Source of the DNA: Planctomycetota bacterium
GTDB lineage: Bacteria; Planctomycetota; UBA11346
Assembly (NCBI GenBank): GCA_013816645.1
Contig: JACDEC010000140.1
Location: forward strand, 1 to 7,442
Length of the DNA: 7,442 nucleotides
Direction: 5' to 3'
Shown: piece by piece, positions 6,191 to 7,442 of the stretch
Layout of the letters: every line of letters begins with the position of its first letter
Numbering within the stretch: position 1 is the first letter of the stretch
Notes under the pieces: model-generated
Told to the model about the DNA's origin: nothing
The model's database searches: none
What the model saw: the letters and a program-made list of their open reading frames with translations, nothing else
Program-made: the position numbers and the translations under genes

Positions 6191-7442
6191 TCAGCGGGCC
6201 GGCGTCTTCGTGGGCCGCCCCCGGGCCACCGGCGCCGCGCTCAGCGGATCCTCCGGCCACGCGTGCTTGGGGTAGCGCGAGCGCAGATCCTTGCGCACCT
6301 GCGGGTAGGTATTGCGCCAGAAGCTCGCCAGGTCCTGGGTGACCTGCTCGGCGCGGTAGTTCGGGCCGAGCAGGTGCAGCAGGACGGCGACCTGGCCGTT
6401 GGCGATGCGCGGCGTCTCGCGCTGGCCGAACAGTTCCTGGAGGCGCACCGCCAGCACCGGCGGTCGAGCGGGGTCGTCGTACTGGAGGGTGATGCGATTG
6501 CCGGTGGGCACGAGCAGCGTCGCTGGCGCCTGTTCGTCGATTGCGCGGGTCAATGCGTGCGGCAATCCGCCGATCAGCCAGGGCAGCTTGGGCTTGGCGA
6601 CGACGTCGGCGCGGCTGCGGCAACCGGCGCACAGCGACAGGACCAGCTCGCCGAGCGCGGCGTCGGCGAACGTCGGCACCTCGAGCTCCGGGCATTGGAC
6701 GCGCAGCCACGCCGCGCGGCGCAGGAACGAGGCGGCTACCTCGTCCTCGTCGAACAGCGCGCGCGCCTGGGATGCCAGCGCCTCGGCCAGGCAGGCGGCG
6801 ATGCGGCCGGCGTCGACCTGGGCGCCGGGGTTGGCGCGCAGGCAGAGGTCGTGGTAGTACCAGCCAACCACCGTTGCCACCGACTGGCGCTGCTGGTCGT
6901 AGCTCACGAGCTCGCGGCGTTGGATGGCGCCCGGGAACACCACCTCGACCTCGGCCTCGTCGAGCTCGGCGCCCTGGCGGACCATGGTGGCGTGACGCCC
7001 ACCCTGCCCGACGCCCTGAACGGCGTAGGCGCAGAACAGTTCCGGGCGTGGCTTGCCGGTCGGCGCGGTGAGGCAGCTGCCGCGGTCGATCTCAACGGCG
7101 ATGCCGCCGACCATCAGCGCGCGATTGGCGGTCGGCGCGGTGCGCTTGGCCAGGCGATCGGGATAGGCGGCGAGCAGCAATCGGGGAACGAGGGAGTCCT
7201 GGGGGCCGGCAGCGGTTTTCGCCGCCTCATCGGATGCGTGGATCAAGCGGATGAGATCATCGCGCACCCGCGCGGCCTCGCGCGCGGCCTGGGGATCGAT
7301 GCCTTCGCCGCGCAGCGAGGGTCGGAAGCCGACGGCCTCGGCGCGCCTCAGGCAGGCGAGCCGGTCGAGCGCGTCGGCGCGGTCGGGATCGACCGGCCGA
7401 TCGCCCGGTCGCCAGGGCGGACGCAGGTCGCGTTCACCGATC
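6191..7442 (-). CDS. hrpB: ATP-dependent helicase HrpB, carboxyl half (partial)
   Basis: HrpB is a DEAH-family (DExH) helicase-like ATPase, about 820-840 residues in full. The window shows the last 416 residues; the reading frame runs open to the right edge, so the start and the helicase core with its Walker motifs lie outside. The GTG at 7267 is an internal valine, since coding sequence continues upstream without a stop to 7442. The identifying segment is the HrpB carboxyl domain, with VTQDLASFWRNTYPQVRK and then RYPKHAWPEDP near the end, followed by a short basic tail GRPTKTPAR. Earlier parts such as LLLAAYPDRLAKR and YDDPARPPVLAVRLQELFG are also typical of HrpB. It ends tail-to-tail with the 76-residue gene. 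GC is high (77% in one sampled row). Confidence 0.94.
   Translation of the reverse strand, partial: IGERDLRPPWRPGDRPVDPDRADALDRLACLRRAEAVGFRPSLRGEGIDPQAAREAARVRDDLIRLIHASDEAAKTAAGPQDSLVPRLLLAAYPDRLAKRTAPTANRALMVGGIAVEIDRGSCLTAPTGKPRPELFCAYAVQGVGQGGRHATMVRQGAELDEAEVEVVFPGAIQRRELVSYDQQRQSVATVVGWYYHDLCLRANPGAQVDAGRIAACLAEALASQARALFDEDEVAASFLRRAAWLRVQCPELEVPTFADAALGELVLSLCAGCRSRADVVAKPKLPWLIGGLPHALTRAIDEQAPATLLVPTGNRITLQYDDPARPPVLAVRLQELFGQRETPRIANGQVAVLLHLLGPNYRAEQVTQDLASFWRNTYPQVRKDLRSRYPKHAWPEDPLSAAPVARGRPTKTPAR

Noticed and set aside
6191..7267. Treating GTG 7267 as the start of a complete 358-residue protein
   Set aside because: The frame continues upstream without a stop to the window edge with HrpB-like sequence, and the fragment lacks the helicase core, so the gene is simply cut by the window.

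Overview
The window comes from a bacterium with a GC-rich genome (sampled rows run from about 58% to 82% GC). It is fully packed with genes and shows no mobile element, RNA gene or CRISPR array. RarA, RuvA and the carboxyl half of an HrpB-type helicase are all present. HrpB is best known from Proteobacteria, so a high-GC proteobacterium, perhaps of the Xanthomonadales type, is the first guess. Two things argue for caution: RuvA starts MYDFLRG rather than the usual gammaproteobacterial MIGRLRG, and it is not next to ruvC or ruvB. I would not fix the phylum from this window.

Layout from left to right: 1-170 holds no gene I can support. rarA (replication fork maintenance) runs leftward at 171-1436. 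Divergent from it, a small membrane-anchored protein of unknown function ends at 2116. A GT4-type glycosyltransferase (2161-3342) follows, and its stop meets head-on the stop of a leftward sulfotransferase (3345 to about 4058). Divergent from the sulfotransferase, across about 190 bp, is a family GT10 (fucosyltransferase-like) enzyme (4247-5221). Then come ruvA (5284-5874) and a 76-residue acidic protein (5955-6185). The leftward hrpB fragment (6191-7442) leaves the window on the right.

The three sugar or sulfate transfer genes form a compact glycan-decoration block of visibly lower GC, set between DNA-repair and helicase genes. A plausible joint job is to build and then fucosylate and sulfate a surface glycan. 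That is inferred from the families, not shown. No donor-synthesis genes (PAPS, GDP-fucose) are in the window.

The most striking signal is in the start sites. None of the seven complete genes has a recognisable Shine-Dalgarno sequence. Three of them (rarA, the GT4 gene, ruvA) carry TAnnnT exactly 12 to 7 bases before the start codon, each with TTCC 16 bp further upstream. The GT10 and sulfotransferase genes have a degenerate version with TTGAC(A/T) at the -35 position. This predicts transcription starting on or beside the start codon, meaning leaderless mRNAs, as the default in this organism.
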